DNA of 6,770 nt from a bacterium (GCA_029933535.1 JAOZNZ010000083.1:1-6770), one strand, 5' to 3'. Positions 1 to 6,408 are shown, numbered from the stretch's first letter. Numbers and translations: made by a program. Notes: generated from the letters alone by a model not told the origin.

Positions 1-1110
1 AATCCCGCAGTTTACGAACGTATCAACGACATTTTCGAAAAAACATCAAAATATGAACCCTGGCTCGGTGGTGAAAGTATTGAAGACATAGCAGTTTATT
101 TCAGCAATTCTTCAAAAATGGATTTTGCGGAAAACGGTAAACCACTTTCGGAATGCGGAATCATGAACACTTATCCGCATCTCGAAGCTGCAGTTGGAGC
201 TGTAAGAATTTTACAGGAAGCTCATCTTCCTTTTGGCGTTATCACACAAAAGCAGCTTGATTCACTTAGTAATTACAAAGTAATTATTTTGCCGAATGTT
301 TTAAGAATGTGCAAAGAAGAAATCACAGCTTTCAGAAAATATGTTGAAAACGGCGGGAAAATTTACGCAAGCGGATGTTCTTCGCTTACTGAAACAAACG
401 GTAAACGCCACGAAGATTTTATGTTGAATGACATTTTCGGCTGTCATTTCGAAAAAGATGATCTTGGGAGATTTGCATACTTAAAACCAATTGAAGAAAA
501 CGAAATTTTTGAGTTGATAAAACCGCAGGACAGTATTTGTGTTTTAACCGGCAGAACTTTACGCCTAAAAACAGAAGCCGAAGGTGAAGTTCTGGCAACG
601 CTTACTCTCCCCTATGCCTCTCCGCATCCGGGAACTGTAAACGACCAGAACTGGGCAAGTTTTCACAGTTCACCGCCATGGGAAGATACAAAAAACGTTT
701 TTCTTGTAAAAAATAAATTCGGAAAAGGTAAATCAGTTTACTGCGCGACCGATTTGGAAAGTGTGAATGTAGAAGCTTCCGACAAACTTTTTATACATTT
801 AATCAAAAATCTTCTGGAAGAAGAACCGACTTATTCCGCGGAAACTTTTCCGGGAGTCTGGATGAACGTTAATCATCAGCCGGACAAAAATCGCTACATA
901 ATAGGATTTTTAAATTATCAGTCACAGTTACCTGCAATTCCAATCTTAAAAATACCATTTAAATTACGTCCTGAAAAAGGCAAAATAATTAAACGATTGA
1001 TAACTTTACCGGACGAAAAACCTGTTGAATTTACTTTGGAAGAAGACGGAACTTTGAAAGCGGAAGCGGAAAATGTACAAACATTTAAAATGCTTATGGC
1101 GGAGTACTAA
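1..1110 (+). CDS. C-terminal part of a GHL6/beta-galactosidase-type glycoside hydrolase (5' end outside window)
   Basis: The reading frame is open from base 1, so the gene starts left of the window. The first ATG at 118 is internal, because the 39 residues before it (including YEPWLGGESIEDIAVYFSNS) are clearly protein. The visible 369 residues lack the catalytic barrel. They look like the region after it in hypothetical glycosyl hydrolase 6 / GH42-like enzymes: a glutamine-amidotransferase-like trimerisation fold with the pattern YKVIILPNVLRM followed by FRKYVENGGKIYASG, then a beta-rich C-terminal domain ending FKMLMAEY. Such enzymes cleave glycosidic bonds in plant or host polysaccharides, but the substrate cannot be read from this part. 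The TAA stop is followed after one base by an attC-like site, so the gene is either the last host gene before the array or itself a cassette gene in normal orientation. A short homologous copy of its end lies at 1983-2015. The family call rests on remembered family features, not a search. Confidence 0.72.
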   Translation, partial: NPAVYERINDIFEKTSKYEPWLGGESIEDIAVYFSNSSKMDFAENGKPLSECGIMNTYPHLEAAVGAVRILQEAHLPFGVITQKQLDSLSNYKVIILPNVLRMCKEEITAFRKYVENGGKIYASGCSSLTETNGKRHEDFMLNDIFGCHFEKDDLGRFAYLKPIEENEIFELIKPQDSICVLTGRTLRLKTEAEGEVLATLTLPYASPHPGTVNDQNWASFHSSPPWEDTKNVFLVKNKFGKGKSVYCATDLESVNVEASDKLFIHLIKNLLEEEPTYSAETFPGVWMNVNHQPDKNRYIIGFLNYQSQLPAIPILKIPFKLRPEKGKIIKRLITLPDEKPVEFTLEEDGTLKAEAENVQTFKMLMAEY

Positions 1111-1111
1111 T

Positions 1112-1192
1112 GTTAAACATGAGCTTCGGTGCACATAACTTTAACCTCACCAAACGTGCGTTTTCACCGTAAGTTCAATGTTCTGGTTGTGC
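1112..1192 (+). other. attC-like recombination site 1
   Basis: The left box GTTAAAC (1112-1118) matches the R'' consensus RYYYAAC at 6 of 7 positions. The right box GTTGTGC (1186-1192) matches the R' consensus GTTRRRY at 6 of 7. The inner arms GAGCTTCGGTG (1121-1131) and CACCGTAAGTTC (1165-1176) pair along 11 positions (one G-T wobble) with a single unpaired T at 1170 in the 3' arm. The position of that extra base is the hallmark of a folded attC bottom strand and sets the orientation as plus. The 3' spacer AATGTTCTG resembles those of the other sites. It begins one base after the stop of the glycoside hydrolase. Confidence 0.6.
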
Positions 1193-1201
1193 ATTTGTTT
1201 G

Positions 1202-1834
1202 TCATGGTAACGAGAACGAATCTTCAACATAGTATGGGTTACCTTGCTTAGTTGTCGAGAAATGGAAGACAAGCTTTCTCGTGTGAGTTAAACGGTAATA
1301 TGCAAATCTTGATTCCTTGTCAAGTTTTTGGACTATGTCTAAAAGATCTCCATAAAGACAGAGTTCAATGGAGGGATTCTCGGATGATGGGAGAGAAACC
1401 TTTGAAGCTTTGCAGAGGGATAGAGCTAGTTTTTTTGGAATATGCGAGTTTAAGTGGAATTCTATCACTCTTGCGGTATTCGGTTCGATAGATATTGGGA
1501 GAGGTTCTATATTTCCGTTTTTATCAATTATGCTTTTTATATGTTGTGAGTTGTAATCATATTCCTGAAGATACAACTCAGTAAGAGGATGAGCTTTGGA
1601 TGAACGATTGCTGAGGACGTATCGTATAGGTGTTGTAATGGCAATTTCACCATCACTCCTAAACTTAAGGTAAACTGCTTTATCCCGAACATCATCACGA
1701 GAAAAAACCAAGACGTTCGCTTTATCCTCCATTCTGTCACACCTTGATAATCCAAGGGTCACAATTGATATCGCTAATGCGAACAAAGCGAATATATTTG
1801 CTGTTGCAGGATTCCCTAAGAGCTTTAGTTTCAT
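1202..1834 (-). CDS. Membrane-anchored protein of unknown function, cassette gene
   Basis: A 210-residue protein that I do not recognise. Residues 12-30 (ANIFALFALAISIVTLGLS) form one hydrophobic helix after a short Lys-containing N-terminus, followed by RCDR. This fits a single membrane anchor with the remainder as one soluble domain. The Cys after the helix does not sit in a proper lipobox (LSRC), so a lipoprotein is unlikely. The soluble part is mixed alpha/beta with no catalytic motif I can point to. The ATG start sits just before the hydrophobic segment as expected, but there is no clear Shine-Dalgarno in front of it. The TGA stop lies about 10 bases from attC-like site 1, and the upstream 180 bases hold a promoter and a palindrome, so the cassette appears to bring its own expression signals. 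The gene is antisense to the attC orientation. A role in envelope function or defence would be a guess. Confidence 0.7.
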   Translation of the reverse strand: MKLKLLGNPATANIFALFALAISIVTLGLSRCDRMEDKANVLVFSRDDVRDKAVYLKFRSDGEIAITTPIRYVLSNRSSKAHPLTELYLQEYDYNSQHIKSIIDKNGNIEPLPISIEPNTARVIEFHLNSHIPKKLALSLCKASKVSLPSSENPSIELCLYGDLLDIVQKLDKESRFAYYRLTHTRKLVFHFSTTKQGNPYYVEDSFSLP

Positions 1835-1845
1835 AATTTATATCA

Positions 1846-1865
1846 GCACAACTATATAGTTATGC
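1846..1865. repeat. 20-bp near-perfect palindrome upstream of the membrane protein gene
   Basis: GCACAACTATATAGTTATGC is a palindrome with one mismatched pair (CAA versus TAA). It lies 11 bases upstream of the start codon at 1834, where an operator or core-promoter element could act. A 14-base relative (AACTATATARTTAT) occurs in front of the small acidic ORF at 6699-6712. It could bind a dimeric repressor or serve as the -10 region, and the sequence alone does not decide which. The AT-rich core makes a partial chance match possible. Confidence 0.4.
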
Positions 1866-1949
1866 AACATGTTATATAATGTGGGCATAATAGTTAAATT
1901 ATTACTTTTTGTTTGATAAATATTTAATTCAAAGCTTTATTACTATACC

Positions 1950-1978
1950 ATGTTAACAAAACAATATTTTTTTGTCAA
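1950..1978 (-). promoter_or_regulatory. Sigma-70-type promoter for the membrane protein gene
   Basis: On the minus strand a perfect -35 box TTGACA (1973-1978) is followed after 17 bases by TAACAT (1950-1955), a 4-of-6 match to TATAAT. This would give a leader of about 110 bases before the ATG at 1834, including the palindrome at 1846-1865. It is the best promoter in this intergenic stretch. Its presence inside the cassette suits a gene that cannot be read from an integron promoter because it faces the other way. Confidence 0.55.
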
Positions 1979-1982
1979 ATGA

Positions 1983-2015
1983 AAAATTGTTAAAATGCTT
2001 TTGGCAGAGTATTAA
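1983..2015 (+). pseudogene. Vestige of the 3' end of a second glycoside hydrolase gene
   Basis: Bases 1989-2015 read VKMLLAEY followed by TAA, against FKMLMAEY and TAA at the end of the left-hand hydrolase (1084-1110). At DNA level 23 of 27 positions are identical, and most of the differences are third-position or conservative. A TGA at 1980-1982 ends the frame upstream, so only about ten codons survive. As with the intact gene, the stop is followed within a few bases by an attC-like site. It looks like the remnant of a diverged paralogue whose body was lost by recombination or replaced by the membrane-protein cassette. It is too divergent for a recent simple target duplication. Confidence 0.6.
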
Positions 2016-2017
2016 CA

Positions 2018-2096
2018 GTGGAACTAAGCGGCGCCCGCACTACTGATGCTTTTGGGTACAGGCGATCCTAGCGTCCACTTTAGTGATTTGTTCCAT
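2018..2096 (+). other. attC-like recombination site 2
   Basis: The left box is GTGGAAC (2018-2024) and the right box GTTCCAT (2090-2096), complementary through GGAAC/GTTCC. The arms TAAGCGGCGC (2025-2034) and GCGTCCACTTTA (2071-2082) pair imperfectly, with extra T bases in the 3' arm (2074, 2079), which gives plus orientation. The 21 bases GTCCACTTTAGTG...GTTC (2073-2093) are identical at 17 positions to the 3' half of attC-like site 4 at 5229-5249. Both contain the spacer TGATTT directly before GTT, similar to the AATGAATT-GTT ending of the well-known aadA-type sites. The 36-base middle is the variable part. Confidence 0.62.
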
Positions 2097-2184
2097 GTCA
2101 AACTAACCATTTGCCGAGAATCGTTATTGATAAAGCACTTGCGTATTTCTTATATCGGGAGTACCGATTAGCAGGAGCTTTACT

Positions 2185-4344
2185 CTAACTAAGAGTTTTC
2201 ACTTCTTGATATAGTGAAATTAAATGATGCACCGACATGTCAATCAATGGCTCATACATGAATGCATTCATATGGATATTCTCCGGTGTCATCAAATTAA
2301 CTTTATCTAAAATAGCTATCTCATTTCCTTGATGGTATTTGGAATATTCTTCAAATAGTGCTCTGGTTTGATTTGAGCTTATTGTCCCTAAATCAAAAGA
2401 CGGAAGTTTATCAATGAGGAATCTTTCTGCTGTTAATCTGACAGCTATGGATAGCACAATTTTATTTTCAAGTAGAATTTCGTTGATAGGTTCCTCAGCG
2501 ATAATTCCTTCAGCTGTTTCGATGATCATGCTAATTATGTTTTTATCGCCAAAGTCTATAGTTTTAGAATTGCAACTAGGCAAAATCACCTTGTAGACAT
2601 CAAAAATACTGGATGCATTTGTACTTTCTGATTGATCTCTCAGATGCAGACAATCTGTGAGTTTTAGAAAATAGTCGTTATTATCTCCTCGTGAGTATTC
2701 AACAATATTCCTTACAAATGAGATTAGACTTATGAATACCTTTGGCTTATCTAGATTGGCTATATAATATTTAAAAACATTATTGCGATATTGACCTCGA
2801 TTCAAAGTAATTTCTCTTTGCTCATTTTTTGAAGTCATGTATACTGCCTCTCCCAGATTTAGCCTTGAAGAAACTGTACGGTAAAAATCAAAATTGTGCG
2901 TAAGTAAAATGGTTTTAAAACTACTTGAATCGTGAAGGTCTTTGATATATTCAATAATTGCATATTTGTTTTTATAATCAAATGAATCTGCAATATCATC
3001 GAATATAAGTAGATTCGAACCATTTCTTTTTCTGGCCTCAATATCAAAAAGTAACTGTAAAATATAATAGGCTCTTTGTTCTCCTTTGCTGAGTATATTT
3101 AGTAAGTCATTCTTATTCTGAACCACCGGATCTTCATTAGTTTCATGATATCTGAACTCAAGATTCGCTGTTTCTTTTTTTAATATTATGTCTTCTTGGT
3201 TAGTTAACCTTATTTCGAATGGTACGTAAAATCTGGTATTGAACTTCGAAATAATGGACATCCAAGTATCAACTTCCTTTTTTGCCTCTTTAATAATTCT
3301 TTCAAGATTCTTTTTCTTTTCAGAATAAAACATTGATAGCTTAACTGCCTCAACCTTAAGTTCTGAAATATAAGATAACCATACCTTCTTTCTGAAAGCT
3401 TCATAATTTGCGAGTTCCAATAGTAAGAGATTGTCTTTTTCAATTACCCTCTTGAAAGCTCTAAGTTCTACATTCGCTCCTATTGCTTTATCAACCTTGT
3501 CAAATGTTTCTTTAAGCTTTTGATCACTTACTATTTTGGAAATTTCACTTTCTAATAACGCTTTCATGGAGTCAACGGACTCAATACTAATGTTACCTTC
3601 AAGAAGGAATTTATGTCCCGCTTCAAAGAATGAGTTGTCCTTAGTGGATCTAATTATTTCATTTGCTTGGTAGGTTCCAAATGAATTCTCTGATCTTTTA
3701 AAAAGCTTTGATTCGGATAATAATTCCTGATAACTTGTTAGATATTGATCAAGAATTGGTTGGTTCTTATCAAGAAACTTTTTTACGTTGCCCTTTTTGT
3801 CGAATATATCATTATATTTAAAGCTGAATTTAGGAATTGTACTTTCTAGAAGTTCAATTAAGGAACCTAAGGATTCAAAGAAATTAGGATTCTCTGTGCT
3901 ATATGTATTTGTAAATTCACTCTCACAATCAGTGCTTTGAGACACATTTTTTAATTTCTTAATGAACTCTACTTTATGGGAATCTAAGTCAGAGTAAATA
4001 TCATCGTACTGTTGTTTTAATTCTTTGCTAGCGATGAAGCTTGTAATTCTACTTGACGTGTCATAGCTCTCATCTTCTGCATCAATAACTAGTATCGATT
4101 CAGGGTTTATTGGTTGTCCATCAACTAATATATCATATTCGGTTTCTCTGTAATCATAAATTCTATCCGATGGGCTGGTCTTTTTTTCGTTTTTTGCGAT
4201 GTCACGGAACGTCCTAGCCAGGGAACTTTTCATCGTTCCATTAGGTGAGTATATTAAATAGGAATTACTTACAGTGAAATCAAAGGAATGATCTAATTTA
4301 CCTATCCCATAACAATTTACTAAGCTAATTTTCAGATGATTCAT
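2185..4344 (-). CDS. RecF/SMC-like AAA ATPase, putative anti-phage protein
   Basis: A 719-residue cytoplasmic protein with a split ABC-type ATPase head. The N-terminal lobe carries the Walker A region YSPNGTMKSS (residues 32-41), in which the usual second glycine is Met38 while Lys39 and Ser40 remain. Residues about 100-370 are charged and helical, probably coiled coil. The C-terminal lobe has the signature LSKGEQRA (418-425), Walker B LLIFDD (445-450), D-loop SFD (454-456) and switch His483 in LLTHNFDFYR. After this come about 220 residues with R545-x3-E549 and H567, and an ending MYEPLIDMS that I recall from related defence-type ATPases. The layout resembles PrrC/RloC-like proteins, in which ATP hydrolysis gates a C-terminal effector. 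The exact family is uncertain. It is alone in its cassette, has its own promoter but no clear Shine-Dalgarno, is very AT-rich, and is antisense to the attC sites. Confidence 0.8.
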   Translation of the reverse strand: MNHLKISLVNCYGIGKLDHSFDFTVSNSYLIYSPNGTMKSSLARTFRDIAKNEKKTSPSDRIYDYRETEYDILVDGQPINPESILVIDAEDESYDTSSRITSFIASKELKQQYDDIYSDLDSHKVEFIKKLKNVSQSTDCESEFTNTYSTENPNFFESLGSLIELLESTIPKFSFKYNDIFDKKGNVKKFLDKNQPILDQYLTSYQELLSESKLFKRSENSFGTYQANEIIRSTKDNSFFEAGHKFLLEGNISIESVDSMKALLESEISKIVSDQKLKETFDKVDKAIGANVELRAFKRVIEKDNLLLLELANYEAFRKKVWLSYISELKVEAVKLSMFYSEKKKNLERIIKEAKKEVDTWMSIISKFNTRFYVPFEIRLTNQEDIILKKETANLEFRYHETNEDPVVQNKNDLLNILSKGEQRAYYILQLLFDIEARKRNGSNLLIFDDIADSFDYKNKYAIIEYIKDLHDSSSFKTILLTHNFDFYRTVSSRLNLGEAVYMTSKNEQREITLNRGQYRNNVFKYYIANLDKPKVFISLISFVRNIVEYSRGDNNDYFLKLTDCLHLRDQSESTNASSIFDVYKVILPSCNSKTIDFGDKNIISMIIETAEGIIAEEPINEILLENKIVLSIAVRLTAERFLIDKLPSFDLGTISSNQTRALFEEYSKYHQGNEIAILDKVNLMTPENIHMNAFMYEPLIDMSVHHLISLYQEVKTLS

Positions 4345-4382
4345 TGGTAAAGTATTTGACGGGTTTCAAAGTTGCTACTAGC

Positions 4383-4412
4383 ATTATGTAAAAATGCACC
4401 TCAATATTGCAA
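4383..4412 (-). promoter_or_regulatory. Probable promoter of the ATPase gene
   Basis: The minus strand has TTGCAA (4407-4412) as -35 and CATAAT (4383-4388) as -10, 18 bases apart, which gives a leader of about 30 bases before the ATG at 4344. The boxes are 4 of 6 and 5 of 6 matches to consensus. The start codon is preceded by TACTTTACCA with no purine-rich site, so either translation is weak or another start signal is used. Confidence 0.4.
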
Positions 4413-4427
4413 TCGAATTAAATGTAC

Positions 4428-4487
4428 ATGGAACGTTGAATTCTCCTACCGAGCTTTGCGAGGTTAGGAGAAATGACCTAGTTAGGA
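4428..4487 (+). other. attC-like recombination site 3 (classical 60-bp form)
   Basis: This is the most canonical site in the window. The left box ATGGAAC (4428-4434) and right box GTTAGGA (4481-4487, 6 of 7 to GTTRRRY) flank arms TTCTCCTACC (4441-4450) and GGTTAGGAGAA (4462-4472). The arms pair over 10 bases with one extra T in the 3' arm. The 3' spacer ATGACCTA matches the usual AATGA-type spacer. Total length and loop size agree with a minimal attC. There is no T-run after the stem on either strand, so it is not a good terminator. The right box overlaps the end of the HAD gene. Confidence 0.7.
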
Positions 4488-5155
4488 TTTATTATTATTT
4501 TTAATTCGTTTAAGGATTGTATCTGAATAATTTCATTATCTTCAATCTTTTTATTATTTCTATTTATCCAAATGCCAGTAATTCCAGCATTTTTTGCTCC
4601 AATCATATCTGCTTCATAATTATCTCCAATATAGAAACAGTTTATTGGTTTTATACCTGTCTGTTCACAGGCGTGGTAAAATAATTCTTTATCAGGTTTA
4701 TGAATTCCAATATCTGATGAAATTGTTATAGAATCAAATCTGTCAAAAATATTTAAACTTCTTAATTTTTGTCTTTGTTGGCTTGAGTCTCCATTTGATA
4801 TTATACCAAGTTCTTTATTAGAAAAGTTGTCTAAGCATGGTATAACATCATCAAATAAAAGCCAACTATCTTCATAAGACTTTAGATATACTTTAAATAT
4901 TTCATCTGCTTTTTGATCTTCGATTTCTTTTTGGAATATTTCTTTTAATCTGAATCTTCTTTGTTCTTGAAACGAGATTTTATTTTGCACAAAGAGTTGA
5001 ATAAAATTTCCAGTTACTTCATTCCAGATATTTGGGAAATCAGTGTCAGAATATAATAGACTTAATTCATCAAATTCTTTGAAAAATTTCTTTGCTGCAT
5101 TTATTTGTGCAGAATTGTTATCCATTAATGTTTCATCTATATCGAAGAATATCAT
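4478..5155 (-). CDS. HAD-superfamily hydrolase (YjjG-like, subfamily IA)
   Basis: A 225-residue cytoplasmic phosphatase with all four HAD motifs: I, DIDET with nucleophile Asp5 and acid/base Asp7; II, IISNGD with Ser120; III, HKPDKELF with Lys153; IV, GDNYEAD with Asp178 and Asp183 for Mg2+. A helical cap follows motif I (about residues 15-105), as in subfamily IA, and length and motif spacing fit YjjG-type pyrimidine 5'-nucleotidases. These hydrolyse phosphate monoesters, often nucleotides or damaged metabolites, but the substrate cannot be assigned. The gene fills its cassette: its Shine-Dalgarno AGGA lies inside the left box of attC-like site 4, seven bases before the ATG, and its last codon and TAG stop fall across the right box of attC-like site 3. 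No promoter of its own is visible, so it may depend on transcription from the HEPN side. It is very AT-rich. Confidence 0.88.
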   Translation of the reverse strand: MIFFDIDETLMDNNSAQINAAKKFFKEFDELSLLYSDTDFPNIWNEVTGNFIQLFVQNKISFQEQRRFRLKEIFQKEIEDQKADEIFKVYLKSYEDSWLLFDDVIPCLDNFSNKELGIISNGDSSQQRQKLRSLNIFDRFDSITISSDIGIHKPDKELFYHACEQTGIKPINCFYIGDNYEADMIGAKNAGITGIWINRNNKKIEDNEIIQIQSLNELKIIINPN

Positions 5156-5162
5156 TGTTTAT

Positions 5163-5166
5163 TCCT
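5163..5166 (-). promoter_or_regulatory. Shine-Dalgarno of the HAD gene inside the attC box
   Basis: On the minus strand AGGA, part of GTTAGGA, lies seven bases before the ATG at 5155 and is the only purine-rich site there. The ribosome-binding site of the HAD gene is therefore also the R'' box of the adjoining attC-like site. No separate leader exists. Confidence 0.55.
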
Positions 5167-5252
5167 AACGCCCGAGTTGAGTGGCGGGTTCCGGGTGTCG
5201 AGAGCTGGCTCTCGTAAAGCCGGGTTCTGTCCACTCCAATGATTTGTTCGAG
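5163..5252 (+). other. attC-like recombination site 4
   Basis: The left box TCCTAAC (5163-5169) fits RYYYAAC at 6 of 7 positions and the right box is GTTCGAG (5246-5252). The arms TTGAGTGG (5177-5184) and CCACTCCAA (5231-5239) pair over 8 bases with one extra C in the 3' arm, giving plus orientation as at the other sites. The spacer TGATTT precedes GTT. A 7-bp hairpin CGAGAGC/GCTCTCG (5199-5214) forms the variable tip. An alternative reading on the minus strand exists, because the left arm also matches a perfect inverted copy at 5285-5299 and GTTAGGA then becomes the right box. Confidence 0.65.
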
Positions 5253-5299
5253 ACGCTTGCGTCGAGAAAAAAGCGTTGGAGGAACTCAACTCGGGCGTT
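5167..5299. repeat. 15-bp perfect inverted repeat enclosing attC-like site 4
   Basis: AACGCCCGAGTTGAG (5167-5181) is repeated in perfect inversion as CTCAACTCGGGCGTT (5285-5299), with 103 bases between. The right copy lies outside the predicted attC and ends in GTTCGCA. It may be half of a second attC in the opposite orientation, or the arm of a larger fully paired form. Between the arms lie the 7-bp hairpin at 5199-5214 and a GACGC/GCGTC hairpin at 5252-5263. Confidence 0.75.
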
Positions 5300-5305
5300 C
5301 GCAGT

Positions 5306-5330
5306 TTTCTGAAAGCACGGCTTTCAGAAA
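5306..5330. repeat. 11-bp perfect stem-loop downstream of the HEPN gene
   Basis: TTTCTGAAAGC and GCTTTCAGAAA pair perfectly around the triplet ACG. The stem lies 35 bases past the stop of the HEPN gene on the minus strand. No T-run follows on that strand, so it is at best a weak terminator, but it could stabilise the 3' end of the transcript. It may also be a structural part of the complex recombination region. Confidence 0.6.
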
Positions 5331-5364
5331 TACTTGTGCAAGGCTTGGTTGGCAAATGCTATTC

Positions 5365-6408
5365 TTAATTCATGGCAGTACTTGATGCCACAAGTACTGC
5401 AGTTGCGATAAACTCAATAAGCTCAATATCTGAATGTAGGTCAAATGTTTCTTTTGAGTAGGGTAGTAGCGGCTTTAATTCTCTATCCGAATCATCTTTT
5501 GTGTGAACAATTCTGCATCGAATCTCATATAGACGAATGGCTGTTTCTGTTAGGAGATCGGATGCTTTGTTTTGTAGAGGGATTTTTTGAGACGCGATGC
5601 TCTTGAAGTTCTTGTCGTAATATTCCTTTCGTGATTTGGAGGATGTGTAAAACGCACGCAGTTCCTCGGGAGAGACACAGCGGCGAAGAACAGCTTCAAA
5701 CTGACTTCGTTCATCACCGAATCCCCGCGAAGAAGGGCGAAGAGAGGCCAGAATTCTGGCGATCTGCGGATCCTTGTCTGGCGAAAACCGCGGATCCTTT
5801 AAAATGTTTCTCACCTTACCGATTGCTTCATGGTTAGAGTAGGTAGGCATGTAAAACTCAAGGACTTGATAATAGGCTAAGAATTGAAGCAGTGGCATAC
5901 CTCTCGCACTTTTGGCATACCAAAAGAGCGACATAGGTTGAGGATCATACTCACATTCAGGAAACTTCAGGTCATGGCGATCTCTTTTGGGAAGCCCCTG
6001 CCTTCCTCTAGTACGTCGTGGGCGTTCTCGTTGAAGGCTCAGGGGTATTCCTATCTGGAGTTCGATTTGAAAAAAGATGGCATTAGAGAGATGTTCCAAT
6101 GTACGAAGTGCTTTTTCGTGCGTTTGCGCCATTGAATTGGTGATACGTACAGAGAATCGGGTTCGCCAGCCAGCGACATGACCAAAGGCTTGTAACTCGT
6201 CTGAAGGTTTACCTAGAGAGATGGTTAGAGATGTCTCTGTATCATCTTGTTTCAGAATAATCGGCTCTACAGTATTGTAGTCTCTGTCTTCATTTTCAAA
6301 GAGTCGTCGTAATAGATAGGATGGTGAAGCCATTAGACCTACAGCGCGAATGCCTGCTTCAATAGTGCCATCTGCATAGCAACAGATGCCCATGTAATCT
6401 CCGAGCAT
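5365..6408 (-). CDS. HEPN-domain protein, putative ribonuclease toxin or abortive-infection effector
   Basis: A protein of 347 residues counted from the first ATG. The C-terminal part carries IRCRIVHTK with Arg297 and His302, the R-x4-H motif of HEPN ribonucleases, inside helices (residues about 280-345). FLAYYQVLEFYMP (176-188) is a helix typical of larger HEPN proteins of defence islands. The N-terminal 120 residues look like a beta-rich sensor or partner domain, followed by a basic stretch RERPRRTRGR (127-136). Such proteins cut RNA and arrest growth during phage infection. The start is doubtful: between the TGA at 6511-6513 and the ATG, 34 codons in the same frame (ending LLSEEAETYALLSINFEKYS) look like real protein but contain no ATG, GTG or TTG, and the ATG has no Shine-Dalgarno. 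A one-base insertion or nonsense mutation may have separated the true start. The gene is richer in GC than its neighbours. Confidence 0.72.
   Translation of the reverse strand: MLGDYMGICCYADGTIEAGIRAVGLMASPSYLLRRLFENEDRDYNTVEPIILKQDDTETSLTISLGKPSDELQAFGHVAGWRTRFSVRITNSMAQTHEKALRTLEHLSNAIFFQIELQIGIPLSLQRERPRRTRGRQGLPKRDRHDLKFPECEYDPQPMSLFWYAKSARGMPLLQFLAYYQVLEFYMPTYSNHEAIGKVRNILKDPRFSPDKDPQIARILASLRPSSRGFGDERSQFEAVLRRCVSPEELRAFYTSSKSRKEYYDKNFKSIASQKIPLQNKASDLLTETAIRLYEIRCRIVHTKDDSDRELKPLLPYSKETFDLHSDIELIEFIATAVLVASSTAMN

Noticed and set aside
1252..1556. Plus-strand ORFs opposite the membrane protein gene
   Set aside because: They are shadows of the minus-strand gene, lack ribosome-binding sites and read as unstructured Ser/Arg/Leu-rich sequence.
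1202..1834. Lipoprotein reading of the membrane protein (Cys after the hydrophobic helix)
   Set aside because: The residues before the Cys are LSR; Arg at -1 does not fit the lipobox, so a plain membrane anchor is preferred.
2146..2172. Short inverted repeat ATCGG/CCGAT after the ATPase stop as a terminator
   Set aside because: The stem is only five base pairs, with a small loop and no T-run; too weak to annotate.
4441..4472. Stem-loop as rho-independent terminator of the HAD gene
   Set aside because: The stem is good but neither strand has a T-run after it, the 3' arm carries the extra base typical of attC, and the boxes flank it at attC distance.
5152..5355. Minus-strand ORF of 67 codons across the palindromic region, overlapping the HAD start as ATGA
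   Set aside because: It runs through the attC-like site and the hairpins, its translation is low-complexity and Ser/Pro/Arg-rich without motifs, and no Shine-Dalgarno precedes it. Open frame through structured DNA is the simpler explanation, though the ATGA overlap was noted.
5631..6135. Plus-strand ORFs of 68 and 83 codons opposite the HEPN gene
   Set aside because: Both are antisense to a gene with a recognisable HEPN motif and show no domain or start signal of their own.
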